This document shows positions 1 to 12,135 of a DNA stretch of 64,000 bases, one piece after another; positions within the stretch are counted from its first letter, which is position 1; the number at the start of each line of letters is the position of its first letter. The translations under genes were made by a program, and so were the position numbers. The DNA is from Oenanthe sinensis. Taxonomy: Eukaryota > Streptophyta > Magnoliopsida > Apiales > Apiaceae. The notes below the pieces were generated by a model. It had not been told where the DNA came from. It saw only the letters and a list, made by a program, of their open reading frames with translations, and searched no databases. The stretch covers positions 3,353,001 to 3,417,000 of the forward strand of contig JAPMAC010000197.1 in NCBI GenBank assembly GCA_028671895.1, given 5' to 3'.

Positions 1-184
1 TATTTATAGAATTTTATTTAATTCTCCTAATTGTCTTATAGAATTTTGTATGGAATTCTATATAGAGTTTTGTTCTATTAAATTTTGTATATATTGTAAT
101 CTATTTGATATTTTTATACGATATATTCATTAAGATTCTTTAAAGTTATATGTAAATTATATTTTTTTAATTAATATTATAATT

Positions 185-965
185 ATTTAAATGAACCTTT
201 TAAATAATTTCAACGCCGTATATTATTATAACCGAACAAAGTTCTAACTACATGAAATCAAAAATATAATTCATGAAAATATTATAGAATTCTATAGAAT
301 CTTAATCCCATATAATATTATAATTGGAAAAAAAATCTAACTTCACAGTACCAAAAATGTATTAGTAAAAATTATTAAAGAATTTAAAAAATTCTTGAAA
401 GAATCTTGAAAAATTCTTGAAAGAATTTATGTATTCTTGAAAATAAACTCAAAATTAAATTACAAATAAAATTAACATTTATAAGAACATTTTTAATATT
501 TGAAGTATTTAAAGGATGAATGAATTTATATTGTTTCATAAAAAAAGGAAATTTATTTTGTAATAGTGAGATGCTTTAAATTATTTTTTATAAATATTTA
601 AGTGAACATTTTAAATAAATCTAAGCCATATTATATTATAAGTGAATAAACGTCTACATCCATGGCATCAAAATATATTTAGTGAAAATATTATAGAATC
701 ATATAGAATCTTGATGCCATATAATATTATAATTGAATAAAAAAATCTAACTTCATGGCACCAAAAATGCATTTAGTAAAAAATATTAAAGAATTTCAAA
801 AAATTCTTTAGATAATCTTAAATCTATATATACATGTATGTATAAAAACTAATTTAAATAATTCGAATATTGGGACACGTTTTTGAAAATAAACTCAAAA
901 TTAAATTATAAATAAAATTAACAATTATAAGAACACTTTAATATTATATTATTTTAAATATTTCA
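185..965. repeat. AT-rich diverged tandem duplication
   Basis: Two copies of an AT-rich block lie side by side, about 185-510 and 596-965. Shared landmarks are the stretch around TTTTAAATAA (near 195 and 606), the pair TTATAGAATC / CATATAATATTATAATTG, and GAAAATAAACTCAAAATTAA (439 and 895). The offset grows from about 411 to 456 bases, so the copies have picked up indels. Within each copy a shorter unit of roughly 100 bases is partly repeated. There is no coding potential. It looks like decayed satellite or duplicated intergenic DNA. Confidence 0.6.
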
Positions 966-1497
966 GATTCGTCGTAATGTTTTAAGTCTTAACTATTCTC
1001 ATGCAATATAAGGTTGGATTCCAAATAAAATAAAATATTTTTAAAACAAATTTTGAAAAATGGATGTAATTTATATTCAATAAATTAATGTTAAAACTAT
1101 TTTTTATTGTAAATATGTTAAGATTCTCTAAAGTGTTTATATATACTATACTGATTTATCGTATAAATTTGTGAATATGTAAAGTGTTATATAAATTATT
1201 TATATTGATTATAAAAATTTAAAAGATTTATACTATATTTTTTTGAAGGGGAAAATTATATTATTTTAAATATATTAACTATATTAAGATTCTTCAAAAA
1301 AAACTATATTAAGATTAGTAAATTTTTAACTCACTAGAATTGAAAATTGATATGGTTCTACTTCTTACCAAATTTGAAATTGATATGATATTATGCCTTT
1401 CCAAAATAACAGTTAACTTTAATATATTTAATTTCTTATAAATGATAAATAGGTATAAACACATTATTTATTCTTATTCTTAAGGGTGATTAGGTGG
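966..1497. other. AT-rich intergenic DNA, nothing recognised
   Basis: I see no open reading frame of note, RNA gene or repeat boundary in this stretch. Confidence 0.5.
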
Positions 1498-1507
1498 GTT
1501 ATCCTAA

Positions 1508-1587
1508 CTCTCTCATTTAGCCGGTTCTCTCTCGATCACTCATTTATATAGGAGAGTGATCGAGAGAGAACCAACTAAATTAGAGAC
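1508..1587. repeat. Foldback made of two head-to-head element termini
   Basis: GGTTCTCTCTCGATCACTC (1523-1541) is followed 12 bases later by its exact reverse complement (1554-1572). The arms extend outward to about 31 nt with a few mismatches around ATTTAG / CTAAAT. The loop contains TATATA. Each arm resembles the terminus of the TA-flanked family seen at 2388-2436, 2467 and 5539, so this looks like two termini in head-to-head orientation. Confidence 0.6.
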
Positions 1588-2433
1588 GGGAGACTCAACG
1601 ATCCGTCCATTAATCTTATTTTAATTTAATGGTGTAGATTAAATACACATCATTTAAATTTATACCATATTTATATTAAAAGGGCAGGATTGGAAAAAGA
1701 AAATACTATGCTTTTACAGCTATATATCAGTTTTAGTAAGAAATAATGGTTATATAATGGCATTTATCATTTTTGGCAAGTAATTAAATCAATTAATTAA
1801 ATCAATTGTAGTAATGCTAATCATATTATTTTATTCTTGGTAATGTTTTTCAAAACCATTACAGGAAATAAAAAAACATAAATATATTTATATTTATTTC
1901 TTTCCATATTTTAAGATTCTACAATGAATTCAGTCAACATTGTCGACTAAATTTAAAAAAAAATTGAAAATGTTTAAAAGAAAACTTATAAAATATCCAC
2001 CAATTATGCCATGCATAATTTTAATAAAAAGAGGAATTTAATTCAACTTAGTTAATGTTATTTACTTATACGTAAAATATTATTTTTATTTTCACTTCAT
2101 GACTAGATATAGTTTTGTTAGTAGAAAAAAAATACTAATATCATTATATTATGAACACTTATTTAATTTATATTATACTTAATAGAATAATAACACATAA
2201 TAGGATCGAAAACTAGATGATGAAATATATCAACACTTAGTTCATTTTCTAAACTATGCTGATTGATGATTAATTTGGAGATAAATTTGAACTTGTATCT
2301 GGACGAATTTTTTAAACTATTTACAGTGCTACCATTATATCTAATTTAATGAAATTGATTTACATTTTAACTAATCAATTGTCTAGATTGGTTATCCCGG
2401 TTCTTAATTACATGGTTCTCTCTAGAATCATAC

Positions 2434-2436
<3 letters not shown>
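1551..2436. mobile_element. Candidate TA-flanked element bounded by inverted termini
   Basis: The left end reads GGAGAGTGATCGAGAGAGAA after TATATA. The right end (2388-2436), read on the minus strand, reads GGGTATGATTCTAGAGAGAA and runs into a (TA)n tract. Both ends share GAGAGAACC and similar subterminal sequence. The inside is AT-rich and has no coding capacity. It could be one short inverted-repeat element or two unrelated insertions of the same family; I cannot decide which. Confidence 0.35.

Positions 2437-2466
<30 letters not shown>
2437..2466. repeat. (TA)15 microsatellite
   Basis: Uninterrupted TA repeat. It separates a minus-oriented terminus on its left from a plus-oriented terminus on its right. 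Confidence 0.95.
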
Positions 2467-2469
<3 letters not shown>

Positions 2470-2807
2470 GGGGGGTGATCTAGGGAAACTCCTTAGATAG
2501 AAAATTTAGGAAACTGATGTAGACCGTTAATTAAATATAGTAATAATTAATTTGTATATATAACTCATAATGACAAATTAGTAATATTTTAAAAAAACAT
2601 GTATTAATGTGAATAAGAAACAAATGTAAATAAAGAAACTATCTTTATGAAGGTAATAATTACACATGTAATTGATTGTCCTGTATACTAACATTAATTT
2701 TTATAAATACCTGATTGTCCTGTATACTAACATTAATTTTTATAAATACCGTATATTAACGTTTAATATATCACTAATTCATATTATTAAGATCCAAGTA
2801 ATTATTC

Positions 2808-3390
2808 TTCTGGATATTTTACTATTAATTTTAAAATAATATTAAGATTCTATTAACTATTTCATTAACTATTATACTAAATATTTTACTAAATATTTTT
2901 AATTAAGATTCCACTAAATGTTTTACTAAATATTCAAGAATATTTTGAATATTTTAAAATAGTAATTATTTTTCTAGATATTTCACTATTAATTTAAAAT
3001 AGTATTAAATATTCTATTAACTATTCTGCTAAATATTTTAATTAAGATTCTACTAAGTGTTATACTAAATAGTCAAAAATCTTTTAAAAATTCTAAAATT
3101 CTTCTATATATTTCACAATTAATTTAAAATAATATTAAAATTCTATTGACTATTCTAATAACTATTCCACTAAATATTTTAATTAAGATTTCACTAAGTG
3201 TTCTACTAAAGAGTCAAAAATCTTTTAAAAATTTTCAAATTCTTCTAGATCTTTCACTATTAATTTTAAAATAATATTAGGATTATATTAACCATTTCAC
3301 TAACTATTCTACTAAATATTTTTAATTTAGATTCCACTAAATGTTCTACCAAATATTCAAGAATCTTTTGAAAATTTTAAAATAGTCAAG
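2808..3390 (+). repeat. Four tandem units of about 130-160 bp
   Basis: Unit starts are marked by variants of CTTCTAGATATTTCACTATT near 2808, 2968, 3101 and 3243. Each is followed by a stretch rich in ATTCTATTAACTATTC and ATTTTAATTAAGATTC. The units are diverged and non-coding. A second array of the same units lies at 4700-5205. Confidence 0.65.
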
Positions 3391-4162
3391 AATCTTTTAA
3401 AAATTTATTAGAACACATAATAAAATAATAAAAATATTATCATACATTATAATAAAATTTACACAAACTTTAACATCAAAATTTAAAATTAAATGAAAAA
3501 TTTTAGTGGAATATACAATAAAATTTTAAGTGTTATCTATAATCTTAAAACACTTTGTGGAATCTTTGAAAAGTTAAATAAAAAATTTAGTGGAATATAT
3601 AATACAATTTTAAAATATTATCAAGAATCTTAAAATAATTTATGGGATTTTGAAATAAACTAAATGAAATATAAAATTTAAATTTAAATGAAAATTTTAG
3701 TTGAATATATAATTGAAGCATAGCCATTTATAAATATAATTAAAATTTAAAATTTTTTAATTATATTTTAAAAAATTTATTTTAATTATAAATTTAGTCT
3801 AATAAATATCATATATTAATATTAATCTCCAAATAGTTATTTAAAAATCATAGCAATTTATAAATATAATTAAAATTTTGTATTACATATTTAGTATAAT
3901 ATAAAATAAAATTCAAAAATAATTTATTTAAACATTTGATAGAATCTTGAATCTCATTTAGAATATATAATAAAAGACGCAGTGGATTACTATTATTTAT
4001 ATATCAGAAACGAGAGTAAAATATATACTATGAAATATTGATGAATTTGAACTGAGTATAATACATGGTAAAACACATTATAATGAACATAATGTGTGTA
4101 AAATATATACGAAAATATATGCACATAAATAAATCACATATTTAATATAACTAATATTTACA
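3391..4162. other. AT-rich unique part of the TA-flanked element
   Basis: No genes are seen. This stretch is present in the first internal copy and absent from the second (compare about 5200), which suggests a deletion in the second copy or an insertion in the first. Confidence 0.4.
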
Positions 4163-4446
4163 TAAGGAAACTGTTTGCATTTAATAAAGAATATTATGAT
4201 TATGTTGAAATTGGTAAGTATTATATTCAAATGCAAAATTTAGGAATAAATAACTACAATCAGTTTCAACTAGAAAAGGAAAGTATTCGAATCTTTAAAT
4301 TTTATGATCAATGCAAAATAATTTATGAAACAAAGAATACTAAGTTCACTATTTTACTTTCACACTTAAAATCAAACTATTTTAGTAGAATTTTAAGGAG
4401 TTTCCCTAGATATAGTAATAATCAATTTGAATATAGTAATAATTAA
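4163..4446 (+). pseudogene. Unrecognised short reading frame, copy 1
   Basis: A methionine-initiated frame of 71 codons (4231-4446) sits inside a longer open stretch beginning near 4169 that has no start codon. The product is rich in Tyr, Asn, Lys and Ile and includes GKYYIQMQNLGINNYNQFQL. I do not recognise the family and assign no function. The same frame recurs at 5207-5468 with only about four nucleotide differences. It may be a captured gene fragment inside a non-autonomous element. The AT-richness makes chance opening possible, but the protein-like composition is notable. Confidence 0.3.
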
Positions 4447-4699
4447 TTTGTATATATAACTCATAATGACAAATTAGTAATATTTTAAAAAAACATATAT
4501 TAATGTGAATAAGAAACAAATGTAAATAAAGAAACTATCTTTATGAAGGTAATAATTACACATGTAATTGATTGTCCTGTATACTAACATTAATTTTTAT
4601 AAATACCTGATTATCCTGTATACTAACATTAATTTTTATAAATACCGTATATTAACGTTTAATATATCACTAATTCATATTATTAAGATTCAAGTAATT

Positions 4700-5205
4700 A
4701 TTCTTCTGGATATTTTACTATTAATTTTAAAATAATATTAAGATTCTATTAACTATTTCATTAACTATTATACTAAATATTTTACTAAATATTTTTAATT
4801 AAGATTCCACTAAATGTTTTACTAAATATTCAAGAATATTTTGAATATTTTAAAATAGTAATTATTTTTCTAGATATTTCACTATTAATTTAAAATAGTA
4901 TTAAACATTCTATTAACTATTCTGCTAAATATTTTAATTAAGATTCTACTAAGTGTTATACTAAATAGTCAAAAATCTTTTAAAAATTCTAAAATTCTTC
5001 TATATATTTCACAATTAATTTAAAATAATATTAAAATTCTATTGACTATTCTATTAACTATTCCACTAAATATTTTAATTAAGATTTCACTAAGTGTTCT
5101 ACTAAAGAGTCAAAAATCCTTTAAAGATTTTAAAATTCTTCTAGATATTTCACTATTAATTTTAAAATAATATTAAGATTATATTAACCATTCCACTAAC
5201 TATTA
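4700..5205 (+). repeat. Second array of the 130-160 bp tandem units
   Basis: Near-identical copy of the array at 2808-3300, with unit starts near 4705, 4868, 5000 and 5137. The few differences, mostly single bases, indicate a recent segmental duplication within the element. Confidence 0.65.
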
Positions 5206-5206
5206 T

Positions 5207-5468
5207 AAGGAAAGTGTTTGAATTTAATAAAGAATATTATGATTATGTTAAAATTGGTAAGTATTATATTCAAATGCAAAATTTAGGAATAAATAACTAC
5301 AATCAGTTTCAACTAGAAAAGGAAAGTATTCGAATTTTTAAATTTTATGATCAATGCAAAATAATTTATGAAACAAAGAATATTAAGTTCACTATTTTAC
5401 TTTCACACTTAAAATCAAACTATTTTAGTAGAAAATTAACAACCGTTAGATGGAAAATAAATCAATAG
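5207..5468 (+). pseudogene. Unrecognised short reading frame, copy 2
   Basis: A methionine-initiated frame of 84 codons (5214-5468), colinear with the frame at 4163-4446. The two diverge only near the C-terminus, where the flanking element sequence differs. No domain is recognised. See the copy 1 entry. Confidence 0.3.
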
Positions 5469-5538
5469 CTGAAAAGAGTACCTCAGTTTTCTACAAAATA
5501 AAAGTTTTCTATTGAACAACCTCATATATATATATATA

Positions 5539-5805
5539 GAGAGAGAGTATGGATCTAGAGAAAACTTTTTAGATAGGAAATTTAGAGACCATCATCTACA
5601 CCGTTCATTATAATAGTAGCATATATAATTAACAAAATTGTAATAGTTTCCAAATATATGTAAATAAATGTCAAACAACTGAAAAGGAAACTAATATTCC
5701 AATTTAATAGTCTAATTTAATATGAACCATCAGATAAATTAGAAATCAACGGTTGATAAAAGTACGTTAATTTTTTATAAAATATTGATTTTGTTTTGAG
5801 CATTC

Positions 5806-5808
<3 letters not shown>
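5539..5808 (+). mobile_element. Short TA-flanked element, same family as 2467-5523
   Basis: Starts GAGAGAGAGTATGGATCTAG and ends TTTTGAGCATTCCCC, with TA microsatellites on both sides. Shared internal landmarks with the larger element are TTAGATAGGAAATTTAG and ACACCGTTCATTA near the left end, and ATCAACGGTTGATAAAAGTA near the right end. About 270 bp, non-coding, MITE-sized. Confidence 0.55.

Positions 5809-5885
<77 letters not shown>
5809..5885. repeat. (TA)38 microsatellite
   Basis: Uninterrupted TA repeat of 77 bases. Confidence 0.95.
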
Positions 5886-5887
<2 letters not shown>

Positions 5888-6340
5888 ATCAGTAACTTTA
5901 GCGTCTTCTCACATTGCATCTCCTTCGATACTTACACCTATACACACAATCACAGCCATTGTACTCTCTGTCGAAAGCTCCTGTATTCGAATCCTAAAAA
6001 CACCATTTTTTAATCACCCATTTTCAAAAACAAGACCAGATCTGTGAACCTTTTGACTCAACCTATAACATATTTTATTCTCAATTCATTCCATCTAGGT
6101 TGCTCGAAAAATTCATTTCTTGAATTGCATTCAGTTCATTATAGATATAGTAATTTTAGTAGGTTAAAAATTTATTAAAAATCTTATTCGAGTAGCAAAT
6201 CACTTTAAGTACATCATATAATTTTTCCATAATTTTTGAATTTGATTTATTTTTTACTCGAATTAATTATTAAAATTGGTGTGTAAAATATTTGTCTTAA
6301 TTAAATAATAAATTTTCATTTCATTTTTAATTTATTAAAA
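5886..6340 (+). other. Spacer upstream of the old SIRE-type downstream ORF
   Basis: Non-coding. A pyrimidine-rich segment followed by AT-rich sequence leads into the ATG at 6341. A similar arrangement precedes the homologous ORF of TE2 (25860-26049), so this probably belongs to the old element. No pol remnant is seen to its left within the window. Confidence 0.4.
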
Positions 6341-9300
6341 ATGGTTGGAAATTTTATTATACTTAAAATAAATAGTGCACTCGCATTAGATCCAGAGTCC
6401 GTTGCTGAAGTTCAATATCACAATTGGATTCGGTTTCTAAGTGAACATTTAAATGTGCGATACACAATAACTGCAAGCCCGGATTTAAATCATGATGCAT
6501 TGCTTGTATGTTACTATACTGCTGTCAACACATCATACGAGGACAACCTGGCTTTCACCTTTTCAATTGAAAATAGGGATATCCGGGTAACGGATCAGGA
6601 TTTAAGTCGCATCTTGCAATTTAATACTTACAATTTTGATCCAACACTTGGTGAAGTAGAACAGTCTAACTTTTTCCAATCCATCACATATCATGGAGAT
6701 CTGAAACTTTCCAACATGTACAAGCAGAAACTTCCAAGGGAATGGAACTTCTTTTTCCATGTGATAAATCATGTTTTTGCCCGTAAAAAGGGAGGTTGGC
6801 ACGGTATACCCAAATTATCTCAATACATAGGGCATGCCATTGTTAATAATCTTAACATAAACTTTGGTAAACTTGTGATGAACAAATTCTTCAAGCAATG
6901 GGATTTGAGGAAAGTAGGGACATAACCGTAACAATGTTGAATGTTTCTATCCTCGATTCCTACAACTGGTGATCAATGATGTTCTAACAGAAGCTGAGTT
7001 GCATGCCTTCTCTGCAAGTGCAACTCAACCTTGCTCAGTAGTGTGCAAGAGTGTCATTGCCCACATAGTAAACCAAGGGAACTATTTAAATGGGAATGTA
7101 GCCCGACTAACAAATTTTATGCAAAGTGTTATGTTTCCAGTTCCTTTGCCAGCTGTACCACATGATGATGTACTTAATCCTAAAGATCCAATGGAGGTTG
7201 ACCCTGCAGCTGAAACTGAAGCTGAAGAAGAAGAAGAAGTCCCTCAATCAAATGAACAAGCTGAAGATGAAACAGAAGAAATAGAAACTGAGGAGATAGA
7301 GGATGATACACAATCATACAACCCTGGACCTCCGGTGGTAAGTCCTGAAATAGGTAATCAACAAACCCTTGATCTCTTTCAAATGTTTAGTGTTGAATAT
7401 CTGACACTTCTTGATTCATCCGATCCATTTATGGCTTCACACACTCCAATGCCCCCAGTGGCAGTAGGAAATGACAATGAGCCTGAAAAGCAACAGATTC
7501 TAACCCATGTCATAGAACAACAAACACATATCCTTATTCTTCTACTTTTGCAAAACGAGCCAGTTACTGAGAGTGGGGGAGTTAATGCCTCTAGTGCACC
7601 AAATAAGAATGATGTGGTATCACCCAAGAAGCTCTGCCTCCTAGTAAAAGAAGGAGATTAGTTATCGAACCTGAGGCAACTGCTAACCTAGAACCAGATT
7701 CATCAAAATTTTCAAACCTTCAGACTATTGAGAAATCAAATGTTGAAATCGTAACTAAGGAAAATGAATTGACAGAAACTGAAGCTAATACAGTAGTAGA
7801 GCCTTCTCAGGTAGATCCTGTATCATACATGCCTTCAACGGCTTCGCGAGACATCATTGATTCTAACTTACCATTCATTACAGAATCAAAGGTGGTGACC
7901 TCCCTGGACTTAACACTTCCAGTTCCTATAAAGGAAGTTCTCTCATCCAATCTTAGAATCGGTGACAGACAACCCCTCGATAGAGCGAGGCGGGGTTCCA
8001 TTCAAGAAGTAGCTACTTTAGTAGCGGAACCATCTCAAGTAGATCCTGTGGTAGACATGTCGTCACTGACTATTGAGGGCACCACTGATTCTAACAAGCC
8101 ATACATTACAAAATCAAATGTGGTGACTCTCTTGGATATTCCAAATTCAGTTTCTATAAAGGAAGGTCTCCCTGCCACTTCTGGTCAAGCGAAGAGGCAA
8201 CCCTTCCATAGAGGGAGGTGGGGATTCCAACAGAATCTAAATTCTAGGGACAACCTATGTCTAAGAGATATGGCTTTACTAGGCGATGAAGTAGTTCTAA
8301 CTACCGAGCATGGTTATGAGATGATGCTTCGACATGAAAGAGAACAAAATCCTCCTCAAGGTAATTATCCATCTGGTGGTGATTCGGTTGATGAATCAGG
8401 TGCGAGGAATTCTCTAGACACCTCACACGATGAGCACACACTTGCAACCAATTAGAGAATCATAAAGTTGGAAGCTCAAGACGGTATTCTAAAACATTCA
8501 CTCTAAAATTATGAAAGTGTAAGAGAAGCAACAACCTGAACTCAAGGAAGTCAAAGAATTACTTAAACAGTTGTTGGCTCAAAGGTCACATGCCTTGCCT
8601 CTTCAATCAACCCCAGATCAAGAGGATAACACATCTAAGGGGGAGAAAGAAGGACAAGTGCAAGAAAAAGTCTTATCTGATAAAGTAAAAGATAAAGTAT
8701 GTGCATCTGCTGAGGGGGAGGAAATAGAAGAAGGAGTAATTCCTAATGATGATCTGTTTATTGACATGGATTTATTTGTGAACGAGTCTGCCTATTCGAG
8801 AACCTTTTCTGACTACATTGCGAAGAATCATATCAAAAAGGTTAGGGAGGTAGATTACAAGACATTTGGGGACTTAGATGACACTGATGTTCAAATAAGA
8901 GAAGAAAATTGGCTAAAATACAAGAAGAAGGGGAATAAGAAGAAGAAGAAAGTTGTATCTAGAGAAGGCAAAAAATGGGACGTGGCAAGAGCAAACCTGA
9001 GAAAGCCAGATGTTGGTTCTGTCAATAATAATGATGAAGACGTCTCTAAAATCTTCCAAAGCTTCAGAGATAGAAATAAAAGTATGAGGAACTTTTACTT
9101 TGACTTGAAATCAGAAATGTCTTATCTGTGTGTAGGGATGGCTTCCAAGTCAGAAGGTTGGAGATTAACCTTATCTTTCCACAAGAATGGAGCAAAAACA
9201 ATATCAAGTGATTTTCTGAAGAAGAGATCATTGACAGAGTTGTTTGCACTGAAGTAAAAAATTAGAACTGTTGATTCTCTTGAAAATGAGTTGATTGCTG

Positions 9301-10130
9301 ATAGAATTGAAAAGCTAATAGAAGTAGCAAAACCATAAATTCAAAAGAATCCATATCAAGTCAGGTACTTCAAAGAAAAATTTCTTCAGATTCTAAGATT
9401 AGATCATGAAGCGTTACCATTCTATTCTCTGAGACGACTTAGATTTGTTGAGGGAATGCTATGAGGAAAGGGATTTAGAACTGTAGAAAAGTGGAAAGTT
9501 GCTGAAAGAATTTATGCATACAGGTTAAATATCTTAGAAGCTTTAGGGAGAGACCTTTCGCAAGTAAAAAGATTTGATCCACCAAAAGGCACTCAACTTA
9601 GATTTGACATGACAATAGAAACAGTTCAAGATGATTTGAATGAAACGAGATTTGATTCATCTGAAGATGAAAAACCAATGGTTCTTAATAATTAACTTAG
9701 AGTGATCTACTCATACAAGAGTGAAAATGAAGGACACATTTAAGTAATAAAACTCAGAAGAGAAAGTTCCAAAGTGGTTGGAAGAATTCTAAAAATCTCC
9801 GCAAGTCAACAAATACTCAAGACAAGTCAATTTTACGAGAAGTAGAAGAAGCCCATAAAGTAATAGTGAATGAAGAAGATCAGATGGTTACAGATCGAGT
9901 AAACAAAAATCCAAAAAAGGGTAGTTGTGCAAGGGTGGACTCAGAAACTCAACTTTACTTTCAGAGAAATGAAGAGATTCAATAATATGCCTCTTCTGCA
10001 ACTTATCCTAGACCAATTTCAGCATCCAGAGCCAAAAACTCTTTTAGAATGACAGGCTCACGACATTGTCAAAGAAAGGATAGCAAAATTTCAGGAATAA
10101 AGAATCAAGTGAAAAATTAGTTTAGGCTAG
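6341..10130 (+). pseudogene. Decayed SIRE-type downstream (extra) ORF of the old element
   Basis: The first 194 codons (6341-6925) match the N-terminal domain of the TE2 downstream ORF. The clearest correspondence is REWNFFFHVINHVFARK followed by an IGHAIVNN...LVMNKF block, aligning with KEWSYFFDALIKCFSGK...VGYSILYD...LLLNEI in TE2. In plants this region is usually labelled a putative plant transposon protein domain, and in SIRE/Maximus copia elements it follows pol. The reading continues in shifting frames (6969-7661, 7769-8455, 8571-9257), acidic and low-complexity, then a lysine-rich and helical part to about 10130 with several stops. At least three frameshifts break it. No function can be assigned beyond the family; whether such ORFs act as envelope-like proteins is unproven. 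Confidence 0.6.
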
Positions 10131-10309
10131 AGGAACAAATCATTCTTGTAACACATTTATAATAAAATCTGGAATTGTAATATTTGATCTAGAATGTAAT
10201 TAATTTTATTTCCAGTCTTTCTGCACTTTACTTTTTCTTGTATTGTTAGTTGAGTTATCCTCTTTAAAGGATTTGCTTGTCGAACTCTAACAACCAAATA
10301 TGTGGAGAT

Positions 10310-10402
10310 TATAAAGCATCTTGTAATGAATAATGTAATTGAGAAATTTTAACTCAATTAAAAGTAAAGGACTGGTAAATACTGTTAATGAAATTACATG
10401 AA
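10310..10402 (+). repeat. Old SIRE-like 3' LTR, piece 1
   Basis: The end of the decayed ORF is followed by about 180 bases and a purine-rich TGTGGAGAT. This parallels the GGGGGAGAT that precedes TGTTAGG in TE2, so I place the LTR start at about 10310. The LTR is cut by TE1 at the TCTAT target site (10403-10407). Confidence 0.4.
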
Positions 10403-10407
10403 TCTAT

Positions 10408-12108
10408 TGAAGGAATTTATGCACCAGCGGAAGCATTGAATAACATTTATTTGCATATATTCCTATGTATACATACATATAGATACAAAACTATTTTATA
10501 GATTGAAGAATACCTCGATTGCTTTCCGGCAACAGCTAGAGAAGATCTTGTTCTTCAATCCTTGCAATCACCCCTCAAGTGTGGAGTGCTCTAAAGATAT
10601 CCACCAAGAATCAAACTAAAAGATGAAGGAGGAGGCTAGAGAGGAAATTAGGGTTGCCTCCCTTTTAAAATATTTCTCACAAATATTAGGGTTTTTTTAT
10701 TAGGGTTTATAATCATATATTTATAGGCAAATATCTCAGCTGAGATATTTTCTATAAATATCTTATTATTAATTCCCTTTTTAATTAATTAATCTTATTA
10801 ATTAATTAGTTAATGATTAAAACTATTTTAATCATTAATTCTTTTTTCTAAACTCTTTTAAAAAATTATTCTCTCTTCATATTTAATTAATAATATTAAG
10901 ATCGTATCTTAAAAAATTTATAATCAATTAAATCTCATTTAATTAATTTATAAAACTTGCTAAGTAATTATTTATATCATAAATAAATAAGGACTAACTA
11001 TTATTAATTATTCCTTCATCTATAATTTAATCTCTTTTATGGTGTGACTCTTTAGGTTCAATATTAAACCGGTAGTAGAAATAAATAATAATAAACATTT
11101 TATTTATTATTTATATGAATTCTATTAATTCATTAAATATAATTAATCTGATTAATTATATTTATTCTACATCGTGAGTGATGCTTCTCAACATATCGCG
11201 ACTCTCCAGATAATACGAAATCATTGCTTAGAATACTTAGAACCTGTCAGTAATTAGTTACCGTACAATTAATTCCTTCTACCCTTCAATATCCCGATTA
11301 AATACAATGCATGGAACTCGTGTCAAGCATATCTAATTTAATCATATGATTTCTTATTCATAATGCAAAGTTCCTTTTAATGCAAATTAGAAACTCTTTC
11401 TAATTTCATTCACTCTGGCAAGAGATTCCTGAACTTGCATATCTAAGAATAACATAGGATATTCACTTCATTTACTGGAAGGGGCAGATCCTTTATTGAT
11501 CCGTTAACTATCCGTTAACTATCTCCATACACAAATCACTATGCCCAGAATGGACCTAATGAATGTCCTGGAGACTAAGGACTAAACCAAAGCATAAATC
11601 ATTGTGTACGAGATTACTCTAACGATATCAAGTCTAAGGATACTTGTACAACTATTTACTTAATAAACAACTATCGACACGTGAGTAAACTCCATTAGTT
11701 GTTCTACTTATCGAGTCATGTTCAGTGAACTTATTCCTTAATAAGCACCTACATACTAGATATAGTGTCACCATACAAATGTATATGAGAACAGACATCC
11801 TCCTAAGAGAGCTAGCATAGTATGTACTGATCTTTACGGATTTACCAATTTCCAATTAGTTATCCTATGATCAGGAACTGTTTAAGTCTAAAGCTATTAT
11901 CTTCTAGATCTCATTATTACAATCTCATTATAATTCTAGAAGCTTTGCTCTAAATTATGAAACATCTTATTTAATACACTTCAAATAGATTAAGCCCGTA
12001 ACATAACAAATAAATACTTTATTATTATCAAATGAAATTAAATAAGAGTAGCAGAAAGTTTTTCCTAACTCATCATACATGATTGGTTTTAGGTCAAACA
12101 CTTTCAAT
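10408..12108 (-). repeat. TE1 3' LTR
   Basis: Pairs with 17840-19548. Differences seen by eye include scattered transitions, a 12-bp tandem duplication here near 11510 (CCGTTAACTATC twice), and an AT-rich insertion of about 22 bp in the other copy near 18320. Short minus-strand frames such as 11652-11855 are LTR sequence and not genes. Confidence 0.9.
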
Positions 12109-12119
12109 CTCCCACAAGG
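12109..12119 (-). other. TE1 polypurine tract
   Basis: On the minus strand TTGTGGGAGAT lies directly before the 3' LTR (which starts TGAAAGTG on that strand). It is the expected primer for plus-strand DNA synthesis. Confidence 0.75.
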
Positions 12120-12135
12120 CCTAAAGCCAATCACT

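Larger units (their letters stand above)
2467..5523 (+). mobile_element. TA-flanked non-autonomous element, internally duplicated
   Basis: The element starts after (TA)n with a G-rich run and GTGATCTAGGGAAACTCC, and ends with TATTGAACAACCTC before another TA tract. Start and end both resemble the smaller element at 5539-5808 (start GGATCTAGAGAAAAC, end TTTTGAGCATTCCCC), so they belong to one family. Inside, 2534-3300 is repeated at 4431-5200 and 4163-4392 is repeated at 5207-5432. The second copy lacks about 860 bases present in the first. No transposase is visible. The class (Helitron-like or TIR MITE) is unresolved. Confidence 0.5.

Noticed and set aside
2467..5523. Helitron assignment for the TA-flanked elements
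   Set aside because: I see no clear TC start, CTRR end or 3' hairpin; left unclassified.
5796..6047. Open frame encoding a long Tyr-Ile repeat
   Set aside because: It is simply the (TA)n microsatellite translated; not a gene.
11652..11855. 67-codon minus-strand frame, also found at 19094-19297
   Set aside because: Both copies lie in the TE1 LTRs; duplication reflects the LTR pair and not a conserved gene.
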